In this document: piece after piece, positions 18,727-28,509 of the stretch
Layout of the letters: each line of letters starts with the position of its first letter
How positions within the stretch are numbered: the first letter of the stretch is position 1
Source: an uncultured Prevotellaceae bacterium
GTDB taxonomy: Bacteria > Bacteroidota > Bacteroidia > Bacteroidales > Bacteroidaceae
Reading direction: 5' to 3'
NCBI GenBank assembly: GCA_949299545.1
Contig: CASGAM010000008.1
Coordinates: 1-64,000, forward strand
DNA: 64,000 bases
Notes under the pieces: model-generated
Told to the model about the DNA's origin: nothing
Seen by the model: only the letters and a program-made list of their open reading frames with translations
Databases searched by the model: none
Position numbers and translations under genes: made by a program

Positions 18727-19920
18727 TCACATTCCCATCATACCTATGCTTATGCTTTTGGGTTCTGTTACCTTTTCGCCAGCCAATGCACGTTCAACAG
18801 ATTTTCTGATTGCCTCGCCCCGTAGTGTTTTGGCATAAATATTGCCGTTTTTGTCAATTACAAGAATAAACGGTATACCGTTGAATTGGTATAAATCCAT
18901 AACTTTCTTTCCGCCGTCTTCTACCCAACCTTGTTGCCACGGCATTTTTTCCTCTTTTAATGCTTTCTCCCATGCGTCCTTCTTTGCATCAATGGAAACA
19001 CTCAGGAATTCGACATCTTGACCTTTGAATGCTTCATAATACTCTTTCATGTGAGGAATCTCTTGTCGGCACGGACCACACCAACTGGCCCAAAAGTCAA
19101 GAACTAAGACCTTACCCTTATATTTTGAAATATCCGCTGTTTTGCCTTTGTCTGTTTTAAAAGTAAATAATGGTGCGGGATTGCCGATTTTCATTCGTTC
19201 GCGTTGAGCTTTTGTTTCGGCTTGTTCTTTTTTATAATTGTCAATCAAAGATGCAGATGCAGGTGAAACCTGCTGTAGATGGGTTAAAGCAGCGTCTATT
19301 AGTGATGCGTTTTCATCGGCATTAATACGTTTGATGGCAGCTAAAATACTGTTCCGGTCTGCAAAATATTCAACCAGATATTTCATGTGTTCTGAATAGT
19401 TGTTAGAGTTAAAATCATATAGAGTTGAGGTGAGTTGTTGTTTTTCTGTTTGATCTGCAAATTTTGTATGATAGGCAGCCTGTGAATAGGCTATCATGGC
19501 TTGGTAGTTACGGTAAGATTCAAAGTTGATGAGATTCATTAACTCATTATTCTTTCCACCCTTAATATATACAAATGGAGGGTTCTTAATTTTTATTTTT
19601 GCAGTATCCAGTCCGCGAAAATCAATGTCTAAATTCTCATTTTCTAACCATACGTTTACAGTCTGCCATTTCCCGCAGTCAACAATAGCTTCACCTGGAT
19701 TTTCCACTGGTACTGTCAGAGTATAGGTATGATCTTCGTTGACAGGAGCTTCGGCTAAGACTTTTTTTGTTGTTCCGATGCGTTGATAAACACTCATCTT
19801 AAAATCTTTGTCGATGAACTTAACGGTTCCTTTAATGATGATACTTTCTTGTGCTTGAATTTGAATACACATTGCCGTTATCAAGGCTAATAAGATATAA
19901 AACCCCTTTGTTTTTTTCAT
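18727..19920 (-). CDS. TlpA/ResA-type thiol-disulfide oxidoreductase with DUF4369-like domain
   Basis: A signal peptide (FYILLALITAMCIQIQAQ) is followed by an N-terminal beta domain of the DUF4369 type (residues 25-110), a helical linker, and a thioredoxin/AhpC-like domain from residue 245. The active site WASWCGPCRQEIPHM lies near residue 284 and the cis-Pro loop NGIPFILVIDKNG near 342. It probably acts in the periplasm on thiols of exported proteins. It is the first gene of a five-gene minus-strand operon (TlpA, kelch lipoprotein, susC, susD, thioredoxin) with a promoter-like box just upstream. Confidence 0.88.
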   Translation of the reverse strand: MKKTKGFYILLALITAMCIQIQAQESIIIKGTVKFIDKDFKMSVYQRIGTTKKVLAEAPVNEDHTYTLTVPVENPGEAIVDCGKWQTVNVWLENENLDIDFRGLDTAKIKIKNPPFVYIKGGKNNELMNLINFESYRNYQAMIAYSQAAYHTKFADQTEKQQLTSTLYDFNSNNYSEHMKYLVEYFADRNSILAAIKRINADENASLIDAALTHLQQVSPASASLIDNYKKEQAETKAQRERMKIGNPAPLFTFKTDKGKTADISKYKGKVLVLDFWASWCGPCRQEIPHMKEYYEAFKGQDVEFLSVSIDAKKDAWEKALKEEKMPWQQGWVEDGGKKVMDLYQFNGIPFILVIDKNGNIYAKTLRGEAIRKSVERALAGEKVTEPKSISIGMMGM

Positions 19921-19962
19921 GATTTTTTATTTGCTTATGTAAACTAAGTCTAATTAACCTTG

Positions 19963-19992
19963 CAAATATATATATTTGTTGATAGAAGCAAA
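19963..19992 (-). promoter_or_regulatory. Bacteroidota-type promoter of the SusC/SusD operon
   Basis: On the minus strand TTTG (19989-19992) is followed after 18 bp by TATATTTG (19963-19970). This fits the -33/-7 layout closely. The start codon of the first gene is 42 bp downstream of the -7 box. Confidence 0.6.
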
Positions 19993-20197
19993 TATTTTAT
20001 GCAGAAAAAAGATGAAAATTAAGATTTGAGATTGATTTACTTATACTTTTTTCGGAAAATATGCTTATTATTGTTAAATTGGACATTTTTTATATTTGTG
20101 CAAAACGAGCATAAAATAAATCTATCGACTGCTATTTTATATAAGGATAAGTTTATGTTAATACTTCTTTATACATATTTTAGCAGCCAGTAGATTT

Positions 20198-21412
20198 TCA
20201 GAACATTTTACGGATACGTTCTATTCCGTCAATCAAAATATCTATTTCTTCTTTTGTGTTATAGAGGCCGAGACTGGCACGAACAGTGCCTTCTATGCCT
20301 AAAAGGTGCATGAGTGGTTCTGCACAGTGGTGTCCTGTACGAACTGCTATACCTAATCGGTCAAGTAAGGTACCCATGTCTAAGTGATGGATGTTACCGA
20401 CCAAAAAAGAAATGACCGCATCTTTGTTTGCGGAAGTTCCAAAAAGTCGCATGTTTTCTATTTTTGCCATGCGTTTCATCGCATACTGGGTCAACTCCTG
20501 TTCATAAGCATGAATATTTTCCATCCCTATGCTTGTCACATAATCCAAAGCATGTGCTAAACCGGTTGTTGCTATGTAGTCGGGCGTTCCAGCTTCAAAC
20601 TTATAAGGTAATTCATTGAAGGTCGTGTGTTCAAAGCTGACGTTTTTTATCATTTCTCCGCCTCCCATGTATGGAGGTAATTTGTCGAGCCAGTTTTCTT
20701 TGCCGTATAACACCCCGACACCAGTAGGACCGTAAACTTTGTGGCCGCTGAAAGCAAAAAAGTCACAATCAAGGTCACAAACATCTACTGCCATGTGTGG
20801 TACACTTTGCGCTCCGTCTATAAGAACAGGTACACCGTGTGCATGAGCTGTCACAATCATTTGTTTTATGGGATTCACTGTTCCTAAGACATTACTTACA
20901 TGTGTGATACTGACCAGTCGGGTATTTGGGTTGAAAAGCTGTTCATATTTATCAAGACACAAATCGCCTTCATCAGTGATGGGGATGACTCTTAATCGGA
21001 TACCGCGTCTGGCTTGTATCAGTTGCCAGCTGACAATGTTTGAATGATGTTCCATCTGGCTGATGATGATTTCATCATTCTCTTTTAGGAATGCATCACC
21101 GAAGGTAGATGCTACGAGGTTGATACTTTCTGTTGTACCTCGAGTAAAAACGATTTCATTTGTACTGCGTGCATTCAGGAAGCGTCGTACTGTTTCTCGT
21201 GCATTTTCATGTAACTCTGTTGCTTTCTGTGAAAGGAAATGTACTCCCCTGTGGACGTTAGCGTTGACATTATAGTATTCCTCAGTCATTGCTTCTACGA
21301 CACAGCGTGGTTTTTGAGTCGTAGCCCCGTTGTCTAAATAGACCAGCGGTTTGCCATAAATTTCACGTCCCAAGATAGGAAAATCTTCTCTGATTTTTTT
21401 TATGTCATACAT
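20198..21412 (-). CDS. sufS: Cysteine desulfurase SufS
   Basis: SufS takes sulfur from cysteine and passes it to the SufBCD scaffold for iron-sulfur cluster assembly. The pyridoxal-phosphate lysine lies in FAFSGHKVYGPTGVGVLYG near residue 225 and the persulfide cysteine in RTGHHCAEPLM near 362. DGAQSVPHMAVDV near 197 binds the cofactor. Length 404 is typical of group II desulfurases. It is the last gene of sufBCDS, 12 bp after sufD. No SufE or SufU partner is visible in the window. Confidence 0.96.
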   Translation of the reverse strand: MYDIKKIREDFPILGREIYGKPLVYLDNGATTQKPRCVVEAMTEEYYNVNANVHRGVHFLSQKATELHENARETVRRFLNARSTNEIVFTRGTTESINLVASTFGDAFLKENDEIIISQMEHHSNIVSWQLIQARRGIRLRVIPITDEGDLCLDKYEQLFNPNTRLVSITHVSNVLGTVNPIKQMIVTAHAHGVPVLIDGAQSVPHMAVDVCDLDCDFFAFSGHKVYGPTGVGVLYGKENWLDKLPPYMGGGEMIKNVSFEHTTFNELPYKFEAGTPDYIATTGLAHALDYVTSIGMENIHAYEQELTQYAMKRMAKIENMRLFGTSANKDAVISFLVGNIHHLDMGTLLDRLGIAVRTGHHCAEPLMHLLGIEGTVRASLGLYNTKEEIDILIDGIERIRKMF

Positions 21413-21424
21413 ATTGTTTCATTA

Positions 21425-22768
21425 TTATCGGCATAATTTACATCCTGCACATTTACTCAGTTCTCCACGGAAACGTTTTTCTGTCAAATGGTGCAGACGG
21501 TCTTTCAGTGCATCAAGTCCTATTTGGTCGATTACTTCTCCGACAAACGCGAATTTAAGTAGCATTTGTGCTTCCTCTCGGCTGATACCCCGTTGTTGCA
21601 TATAGAAAAGAGCTTGTTCGTTAAGTTGCCCGACGGTGGAACCGTGGCTGCATTTTACGTCGTCGGCATATATCTCAAGCATAGGTTGTGTAAACATACG
21701 TGCCTCTTTTGTCGAGCAAAGATTTGCATTGCGTTCATTTGAAACAGTTTGTTGCGCATCTTTTCTTACGAGGATACGTCCTGCAAAAGCGCCGGTCGCT
21801 TTGTCATCCAATACATACTTGTATAATTGGTTGCTGATGCAGTGTGACATTCTGTGATCAATAAGCGTATTATTGTCTACATGTTGTGATTTGTCAGCGA
21901 TGACGCATCCGTAAAGATTGGTTTCCGCTCCCGTACCTGATAGGTTTACATCTGTCCGGTTTCGTGTCTGTCCATTATGTAATGTTATGCTGTGCAGTGT
22001 TACTTTACTGTCTCTCCGTTGTTCCACAAACATGTTACTGAACCGATGATTCTTTACATGTGTTTCTTCCAATTCGTAGAGTTCAAGTCTGGCATCTTCT
22101 TCTGCATACACCTCTATTACTTGTGTGGCAAGGAAGTTGCGGTCATCAGCGGCATGGTCGCAAAACAAAATGCGTGCTTGTGCTTTTTCTTCAAGTATGA
22201 TCAGTACCCGGCGGTTTACCATTAAGTCGACATCTGATCGTAGAATATTTACTATTTGTATGGTGCGTTCCACTTCCGTTCCTTTGGGAATGTAGATGAA
22301 AAGTCCATCCTGTACAAACATGGTATTTAAAGCGCTTATAGCATCTTTTTCAGGACGTGCAAGTTGGCCGTAATAGGATGCGACCAATCGGTTGTGTTTT
22401 TGGGCCGCTTCTTTCAGCGAGCATATGATGACCCCTTCGGGTAAGATTGCCGATGGTAATGATTTGTTGTAAAATGTGTCGTTGACGACAAAATACAGTG
22501 AAGTACTTAGGTTCGGCACGTCACATCGGAATGCTTCGTATGGGTCAACCGGTATCTCAACGCGGTTCAAGTTCACACCGTAGTCTGGCGAGAATGCTTT
22601 TTGGACGTCGGTGTATTTGTAACGTTCCACTTTTCGATCGGGAAATCCCTGTTCGCAGAAACATCTGAAGGCTTCGTTTCGTGTAGCATTCAGTATCGGT
22701 GCACTGTGCTTATCGATCATTTCCCGGTTTGTGGCGAACAAATCTATATATTGCTGTTCACTTTTCAT
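21425..22768 (-). CDS. sufD: Fe-S cluster assembly protein SufD
   Basis: SufD forms part of the SufBC2D scaffold. The core of the SufBD family is visible in the C-terminal half, including DDVKCSHGSTVGQLNEQAL near residue 375. The N-terminal region is helical. The C-terminus ends in CAGCKLCR, a small cysteine-rich tail that is a little unusual and may bind metal. Length 447 is normal. It lies between sufC (40 bp upstream) and sufS in a tight operon. Confidence 0.94.
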   Translation of the reverse strand: MKSEQQYIDLFATNREMIDKHSAPILNATRNEAFRCFCEQGFPDRKVERYKYTDVQKAFSPDYGVNLNRVEIPVDPYEAFRCDVPNLSTSLYFVVNDTFYNKSLPSAILPEGVIICSLKEAAQKHNRLVASYYGQLARPEKDAISALNTMFVQDGLFIYIPKGTEVERTIQIVNILRSDVDLMVNRRVLIILEEKAQARILFCDHAADDRNFLATQVIEVYAEEDARLELYELEETHVKNHRFSNMFVEQRRDSKVTLHSITLHNGQTRNRTDVNLSGTGAETNLYGCVIADKSQHVDNNTLIDHRMSHCISNQLYKYVLDDKATGAFAGRILVRKDAQQTVSNERNANLCSTKEARMFTQPMLEIYADDVKCSHGSTVGQLNEQALFYMQQRGISREEAQMLLKFAFVGEVIDQIGLDALKDRLHHLTEKRFRGELSKCAGCKLCR

Positions 22769-22808
22769 TTAATAAATTGCCAGTTTTATTTGTTACACAT
22801 CATCTGGT

Positions 22809-23567
22809 TCACTCTAAATCTGTTGTTTCTGCTTTGATCCAGTCAAACCCTTTGTTTTCTATTTCGAGGGCGAGTTCCGGACCGCCGGTTTTTACGATCC
22901 GGCCGTTAAGTAATACGTGGATGATGTCAGGTTTCAGGTAATCCAGCAGGCGCTGGTAGTGAGTGATGACCAATGCGGATGTTTTCGGCGTGCGCAGTTT
23001 GTTGAAGCCTTCGGCGACAATACGCAAGGCGTCCACGTCGAGTCCGGAGTCTGTTTCGTCTAAGATGCTTAATGTAGGCTCTAACATAGCCATCTGAAAT
23101 ATCTCGTTTCGTTTTTTTTCGCCTCCGCTGAAACCTTCGTTGACGGAGCGGTTAGCGAGTTTGCTGTCCAATTCGACAACTTTTCGTTTTTCACGCATCA
23201 TTTTTAGGAAGTCTCCCGCACTCATTGGTTCTAATCCGTGATATTTGCGTTTGGCATTTATGGCAGCGCGCATGAAATTGACCATTGACACACCGGGAAT
23301 TTCAACAGGTTGTTGAAATGAAAGGAACAATCCTTCGTGGGCGCGTTCTTCAGGTTTGAGTGTTAGCAAGTCTTTCCCGTTGAAAGTCACTGTCCCGCTT
23401 GTTACGTCATACGCCGGATTACCGACCAGGACATTGCTGAGCGTGCTTTTTCCTGCACCGTTCTGTCCCATAAGGACATGGATCTCGCCTGGCTTAATGG
23501 TCAGATTGATACCTTTTAATATTTCTTTGCCATTGATGCTGGCATGCAGATCTTTTATTTCTAACAT
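22809..23567 (-). CDS. sufC: Fe-S assembly ATPase SufC
   Basis: SufC is the ABC-type ATPase that drives the SufB-SufD scaffold. Walker A MGQNGAGKST is near residue 35, the Q-loop SFQQPVEIPGV near 84, the ABC signature FSGGEKKR near 147, and Walker B LSILDETDSGLD near 170. No membrane segments are present. The length (252) matches the family. It sits 51 bp after sufB and 40 bp before sufD. Confidence 0.97.
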   Translation of the reverse strand: MLEIKDLHASINGKEILKGINLTIKPGEIHVLMGQNGAGKSTLSNVLVGNPAYDVTSGTVTFNGKDLLTLKPEERAHEGLFLSFQQPVEIPGVSMVNFMRAAINAKRKYHGLEPMSAGDFLKMMREKRKVVELDSKLANRSVNEGFSGGEKKRNEIFQMAMLEPTLSILDETDSGLDVDALRIVAEGFNKLRTPKTSALVITHYQRLLDYLKPDIIHVLLNGRIVKTGGPELALEIENKGFDWIKAETTDLE

Positions 23568-23618
23568 AAGATTATCGATTTTATTCTTTGGTGATACCTT
23601 CCGTTATTTCTCTATTGA

Positions 23619-25070
23619 TTATCCTACAGTGCCTTCGAGTGATACATTCAGTAATTTTTGGGCTTCCACTGCAAACTCCATCGGTAGCTTGTTAATAACA
23701 TCTTTTGCATATCCGTTGACAATCAGTCCGACAGCCTCTTCTGTCGGTATGCCCCGTTGGTTACAGTAGAAAAGCTGTTCTTCTGATATTTTAGATGTTG
23801 TTGCTTCATGCTCAACGATGGCTGTATTGTTATGCACATCCATATAAGGAAATGTGTGGGCGCCACAGTTGCTGCCGAGCAACAGCGAGTCGCACGAGCT
23901 GTAATTCCTGGCATTATCTGCGTTTGCAGTTATACGAACCAATCCGCGGTAAGAGTTTTGGCTTTTGCCAGCAGAGATTCCTTTGCTGATAATGGTACTT
24001 TTGGTATTCTTGCCTATATGAATCATTTTTGTACCGGTATCTGCTTGTTGGAAATTATTGGTGACGGCCACGCTGTAAAATTCTGCTTGCGAGTTGTCGC
24101 CTCCCAATATGCAGCTGGGATATTTCCAAGTGATGGCGGAGCCTGTTTCTACTTGTGTCCATGACAGTTTACTGTTTGCACCTTTCAAGTGTCCTCGTTT
24201 GGTAACCAGGTTCAATACGCCTCCTTTACCTTCAGCGTCGCCGGGATACCAGTTCTGTACGGTACTGTATTTTACTTCAGCATTCTCGTTGACCACGATT
24301 TCCACGATGGCCGCGTGAAGTTGGTTTTCATCGCGCATCGGAGCCGTACATCCCTCTAAGTATGAAACGTAGCCTCCATCATCACAAACAATTAATGTTC
24401 TTTCAAACTGTCCTGTATTGCGTGCATTGATGCGGAAGTAGGTAGACAGTTCCATCGGGCAACGAGTTCCTTTTGGAATGTAAACAAAAGAACCATCGCT
24501 GAATACGGCGGAGTTTAAGGCTGCGAAATAATTGTCGCGATATGGTACGACTGAACCCAAATAGCGTTTCACAAGATCGGGATATTCTCGTACCGCTTCG
24601 CTAATGGAACAAAAGATTATGCCACGTTCGGAAAGTTTCTCCTTGAACGTCGTTTTTACCGAAACAGAATCCATCACGGCATCTACCGCAGTCCCGCTTA
24701 GTGCCAGGCGTTCTTCGAGCGGGATACCCAACTTGTCAAACGTCTTCATCAGTTCAGGGTCAATTTCTTCAAGGCTCTTCGGCCCGTCTTTTTTCCCTTT
24801 TGTCGGGTCGGCGTAATAGGAAATGGCCTGATAGTCTATTTCAGGCATCTTCAGATGCCCCCATTCAGGTTGTTTCAGCGTTTGCCAATATCTGAACGCT
24901 TCCAGCCTGAATGCAAGCAACCATTCCGGCTCTTCCTTTTTGGAAGAAATCAGGCGGACAACGTCTTCGTTAAGTCCTTTTTCTATAATTTCTGTTTGCA
25001 CATCCGTGGTGAAACCGTACTCATATTTTTTTTCAGCCACCTCTTTTACAAACTTGTTTTTTTCTTCCAT
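23619..25070 (-). CDS. sufB: Fe-S cluster assembly scaffold SufB
   Basis: SufB is the main scaffold subunit on which nascent clusters form. The family core is visible through [20 protein letters not shown]-like sequence near 350 (here [17 protein letters not shown]), [17 protein letters not shown] near 400, whose cysteine corresponds to the conserved cluster-site residue, and [10 protein letters not shown] near 420. Length 483 is typical. It heads the suf cluster, 119 bp after cvpA; a long imperfect hairpin fills that gap. Confidence 0.96.
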   Translation of the reverse strand: MEEKNKFVKEVAEKKYEYGFTTDVQTEIIEKGLNEDVVRLISSKKEEPEWLLAFRLEAFRYWQTLKQPEWGHLKMPEIDYQAISYYADPTKGKKDGPKSLEEIDPELMKTFDKLGIPLEERLALSGTAVDAVMDSVSVKTTFKEKLSERGIIFCSISEAVREYPDLVKRYLGSVVPYRDNYFAALNSAVFSDGSFVYIPKGTRCPMELSTYFRINARNTGQFERTLIVCDDGGYVSYLEGCTAPMRDENQLHAAIVEIVVNENAEVKYSTVQNWYPGDAEGKGGVLNLVTKRGHLKGANSKLSWTQVETGSAITWKYPSCILGGDNSQAEFYSVAVTNNFQQADTGTKMIHIGKNTKSTIISKGISAGKSQNSYRGLVRITANADNARNYSSCDSLLLGSNCGAHTFPYMDVHNNTAIVEHEATTSKISEEQLFYCNQRGIPTEEAVGLIVNGYAKDVINKLPMEFAVEAQKLLNVSLEGTVG

Positions 25071-25089
25071 ACCAATCTTTTATGTTGAT

Positions 25090-25169
25090 AAAGACAGAAA
25101 GGTATCCCAAAAGCGAAACGCCGCGACTTCCGCTTTTGCGATTCTTCTTTGAGAGACCTTCCTGCCTTT
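25090..25169 (-). promoter_or_regulatory. Structured leader or spacer between cvpA and sufB
   Basis: Outer arms 25090-25103 and 25156-25169 pair at 12 of 14 positions. Inner arms CAAAAGCG (25108-25115) and CGCTTTTG (25131-25138) pair perfectly. The whole can fold into one long interrupted hairpin about 20 bp upstream of sufB. It could terminate the infB-cvpA transcript, control suf, or be a small mobile remnant. Confidence 0.5.
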
Positions 25170-25189
25170 AGTTTTACTTTATGGTTTTA

Positions 25190-25699
25190 TTAACAGATGT
25201 CTTCTATTCCTTTCTCTGTGATCCGGCGAACGTGGTCGGCGCAATAGTCGAAGAAGATGCCGGATACCGATTTTAACGGCTTGTAAAACCGTGAACCAGT
25301 GTCCGACGGGTCATTCATGAATTGAAGCCTGACCATGACATTTATCACACAACTTAGTAACAGTAGATATTTCATGGCGCCAATTGCTGCTCCTCCGAGG
25401 CGGTTCAGCCAACCTAAGCAAAGCGTTTCCATTGTTTTGGTGAGGCAATATGCGATGACCGATAACGCCAGCGGGACACCTATCCATATCATGATGAATG
25501 CCAGGGCATAGGCTACTCCCCGTTGCATTTCCATTTGCAGTGTCAACCAATCGCCCAGAGTCATGTAGAGCATTGAAGCGACCAATAACCCGAGGATAAC
25601 GCCTGCGATAGACGCGATCTGACGGAAAAGCCCGCTTTGCCAGCCTCTAAACGATCCTACGGCAAGGACGACTAATATGATGATGTCTGGCGTGTTCAC
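25190..25699 (-). CDS. CvpA family membrane protein
   Basis: This 169-residue protein has four hydrophobic segments and begins with MNTPDIIILVVLAVGSFRGW followed by SGLFRQIASIAGVILGLLVA, typical of CvpA/colicin V production family proteins. Homologues are linked to envelope homeostasis and, in E. coli, to colicin V export and purF expression. It starts 5 bp after infB and is very likely in that operon. The link between infB and suf genes through this gene seems to be a Bacteroidales arrangement as I recall, but I could not check it. Confidence 0.85.
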   Translation of the reverse strand: MNTPDIIILVVLAVGSFRGWQSGLFRQIASIAGVILGLLVASMLYMTLGDWLTLQMEMQRGVAYALAFIMIWIGVPLALSVIAYCLTKTMETLCLGWLNRLGGAAIGAMKYLLLLSCVINVMVRLQFMNDPSDTGSRFYKPLKSVSGIFFDYCADHVRRITEKGIEDIC

Positions 25700-25704
25700 G
25701 GATA

Positions 25705-28503
25705 TTAGAGCTTGGCTTTGACTTCTACCTCTTGGTAAGTCTCTATCATATCACCTTCGCGGATATCATTGTAGTTGACAAGGCTGATACCGCATTCAAA
25801 GTTGACACCCACTTCTTTAACATCGTCTTTGAAACGTTTTAGGGCATTGATTTGGCCCGTATGTACTACAATGCCATCCCGAATCAGGCGTGCCTTGTTG
25901 GAACGTTGCACTTTGCCGTCTACAACATAAGCGCCTGCAACAGTACCGACCTTACTGATATGGTATACTTGGCGTACTTCCAACATAGCCGTAACCTCTT
26001 CTTTCAACTCTGGTGCCAGCATGCCTTCCATAGCAGCTTTCACTTCCTCTATGGCATCGTAGATGATAGAATACAGTCGGATGTCCACACCTTGCTGTTC
26101 TGCCATCTTGCGGGCGGTGGCAGATGGGCGTACCTGGAAGCCGATAATGATGGCTTCAGAAGCCGCAGCCAATGCTACGTCGCTTTCAGAAATCTGGCCG
26201 ACGGCCTTATGGATGACGTTAACTGCAATTTTTTCTGTCGAGAGCTTGATGAGCGAGTCGCTGAGGGCTTCGATAGAGCCATCCACGTCGCCTTTTACGA
26301 TGATATTCAGTTCCTGGAAGCCGCCAAGTGCAATACGGCGGCCTACTTCGTCTAATGTCAGCATCTTTTGGGTGCGTAAGCCTTGTTCACGTTGTAGCTG
26401 TTCGCGTTTGTTGGCTATTTCACGGGCTTCCTGTTCTGTTTCCATCACATGGAATGTGTCACCGGCTGTCGGGGCGCCGTTTAATCCTAAAATTGTAGCG
26501 GCGCGGGCAGGCCCGATTTCATTTACGCGCTGATTACGTTCATTGAACATCGCCTTTATTTTACCATAATTTGTTCCGGCCAGTACGATGTCTCCCATTC
26601 GCAGTGTACCGTTTGAAACCAGCACGGTTGCTACATAGCCGCGTCCTTTATCTAAGGATGATTCAATGATTGAACCGGTTCCTTTTCGGTGAGGGTTGGC
26701 TTTCAGGTCCAACATTTCAGCCTCAAGCAACACCTTCTCTAACAATTCGTCTACTCCGGTTCCTTTTTTTGCTGAAATATCTTGGCTTTGATACTTTCCG
26801 CCCCATTCTTCTACTAAGAAGTTCATGGCAGCAAGCCCTTCCTTGATTTTGTCTGGATTGGCTGCCGGTTTGTCAACCTTGTTGATGGCAAACACAATTG
26901 GTACGTTTGCAGCAACGGCATGATTGATGGCCTCTTTCGTTTGAGGCATTATATCGTCATCGGCAGCAATAATGATGATGGCGATGTCCGTTACCTGGGC
27001 TCCGCGGGCACGCATGGCTGTAAAGGCTTCGTGTCCTGGTGTATCCAAAAACGTGATATGGCGTCCGTCTTCCAATTTTACGTTATAAGCTCCGATATGC
27101 TGTGTGATACCGCCGGCTTCGCCTGCAATCACGTTGGTTTTCCTTATATAGTCGAGCAATGATGTTTTTCCATGGTCTACATGGCCCATTACTGTCACAA
27201 TCGGAGCGCGCGGTTCCAAATCTTCTTCATCATCTTCCTCTTCGTTGACCGCTTCCGAAACTTCTGCGCTGACATATTCTGTTTTAAAACCGAATTCTTC
27301 TGCCACGAGATTAATGGTTTCCGCGTCTAAACGCTGATTGATGGAGACCATGATGCCGATACTCATACATGTCCCGATGACTTGTGTTACAGGCACATCC
27401 ATCATAACGGCCAATTCATTGGCTGTCACAAACTCTGTCAGTTTGAGAACTTTGCTTTCTGCGGCTTGTTCTTGCAGTTGTTCTTCAAGGTTGGCACGTG
27501 CGTTTTCGCGTTTCTCTTTGCGGTATTTTGCGCCTTTATTGGTTTTGTTTTTGTTTGTCAGACGTGCCAATGTTTCCTTGACTTGTTTTGCAACGTCTTC
27601 GTCAGATACTTCTGCTTTGAAGGGAGTTTGCTGGCGATTATTCTTCTTGCCGGCATTTTGTTTGTTTATGTTCTGCCGGTCATGTCCGCCTTGGTTCGTG
27701 GCTTTCCTGTTTCCCTGTTGTTGTCCAGTTACAGGTTGATTGCCCATCGCGTTTACATCCACACGCTCTTTACCGATGCGTACACGTTTCTTTTTACCGT
27801 TGACGTCGGTAGTCTGGACGGTATTTTGCCGTTTGTCATGTTGCATCTGGCGATTTTTCTCTTCCCGTTCTTTGCGTTTCTCTTCTTTAGTTTTTTTCTT
27901 TGGACGGGTCGACTGGTTCAGGCTGTCTAAGTCAATGTGTCCTTTGACTTTCAGCTGTGGAGCAGGTTGTATATTGTGGTTGAGGCGGAAAACGCCGTCA
28001 TCTTCTGTTCCGACACGGTCTTCCTCTTCCTCTGCAGCTGTTTCCACTGCCGTTTCTTCGTCTTCAATTACTTGTTCCTCGGGTTCAGCCTGGGTTGCAG
28101 TTTCTTTTGTTTCTTCTGGCTCTTCGTTTACCGGTTCTTCTTCCTTTTTTTGCGGTTTCCTACCGGACAAAGCATCCAGACCGATTTTTCCGATTACTTT
28201 CAGGCGTTTCTCTGTTTGAACTTCCTGTTGCTCAGTTACAGTCGCAGTAATGGCAGGTTCGGGGGTTATGGCAATAGTTTCTTTTTTCTCCTTTTGTTGC
28301 CTTTGCCGGCTGATATTGGCCGCATCGTCGCGCAGTCCCTTGTCAGTTTTAAATTCTGCGATCAGCATTTCATATTGCTCTTCGCTGATTTTAAAGTTGG
28401 GATTGGCTTCGACGTCGGAAAATCCTTTTTTTTGCAAGAACTCAACCGCAGTCTGTAGGCCGACGTTGCATTCTTTCGTTACTTTATTTAATCTGATACT
28501 CAT
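25705..28503 (-). CDS. infB: Translation initiation factor IF-2
   Basis: IF-2 is the GTPase that places initiator tRNA on the ribosome. The N-terminal IF2 domain ([22 protein letters not shown]) is followed by a long Glu/Lys/Gln-rich linker to about residue 330. The G domain has G1 [12 protein letters not shown] near 441, G3 DTPGHEAF near 488 and G4 NKVDKP near 542. Domains II to IV run to the C-terminus. The 932-residue length is usual for Bacteroidota. It starts 6 bp after nusA and ends 5 bp before cvpA. Confidence 0.98.
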   Translation of the reverse strand: MSIRLNKVTKECNVGLQTAVEFLQKKGFSDVEANPNFKISEEQYEMLIAEFKTDKGLRDDAANISRQRQQKEKKETIAITPEPAITATVTEQQEVQTEKRLKVIGKIGLDALSGRKPQKKEEEPVNEEPEETKETATQAEPEEQVIEDEETAVETAAEEEEDRVGTEDDGVFRLNHNIQPAPQLKVKGHIDLDSLNQSTRPKKKTKEEKRKEREEKNRQMQHDKRQNTVQTTDVNGKKKRVRIGKERVDVNAMGNQPVTGQQQGNRKATNQGGHDRQNINKQNAGKKNNRQQTPFKAEVSDEDVAKQVKETLARLTNKNKTNKGAKYRKEKRENARANLEEQLQEQAAESKVLKLTEFVTANELAVMMDVPVTQVIGTCMSIGIMVSINQRLDAETINLVAEEFGFKTEYVSAEVSEAVNEEEDDEEDLEPRAPIVTVMGHVDHGKTSLLDYIRKTNVIAGEAGGITQHIGAYNVKLEDGRHITFLDTPGHEAFTAMRARGAQVTDIAIIIIAADDDIMPQTKEAINHAVAANVPIVFAINKVDKPAANPDKIKEGLAAMNFLVEEWGGKYQSQDISAKKGTGVDELLEKVLLEAEMLDLKANPHRKGTGSIIESSLDKGRGYVATVLVSNGTLRMGDIVLAGTNYGKIKAMFNERNQRVNEIGPARAATILGLNGAPTAGDTFHVMETEQEAREIANKREQLQREQGLRTQKMLTLDEVGRRIALGGFQELNIIVKGDVDGSIEALSDSLIKLSTEKIAVNVIHKAVGQISESDVALAAASEAIIIGFQVRPSATARKMAEQQGVDIRLYSIIYDAIEEVKAAMEGMLAPELKEEVTAMLEVRQVYHISKVGTVAGAYVVDGKVQRSNKARLIRDGIVVHTGQINALKRFKDDVKEVGVNFECGISLVNYNDIREGDMIETYQEVEVKAKL

Positions 28504-28509
28504 AAGCGT

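Noticed and set aside
20091-20197. Plus-strand promoter-like sequence TATATTTG and a weak long-range pairing downstream of sufS
   Set aside because: No plus-strand gene follows before the convergent sufS end, and the pairing has too many mismatches.
27382-28458. Long plus-strand open frames opposite infB (Ser- or Phe-rich)
   Set aside because: They are the complement of the low-complexity Glu/Lys linker and the N-terminal region of infB. The proteins are compositionally odd and have no family features.
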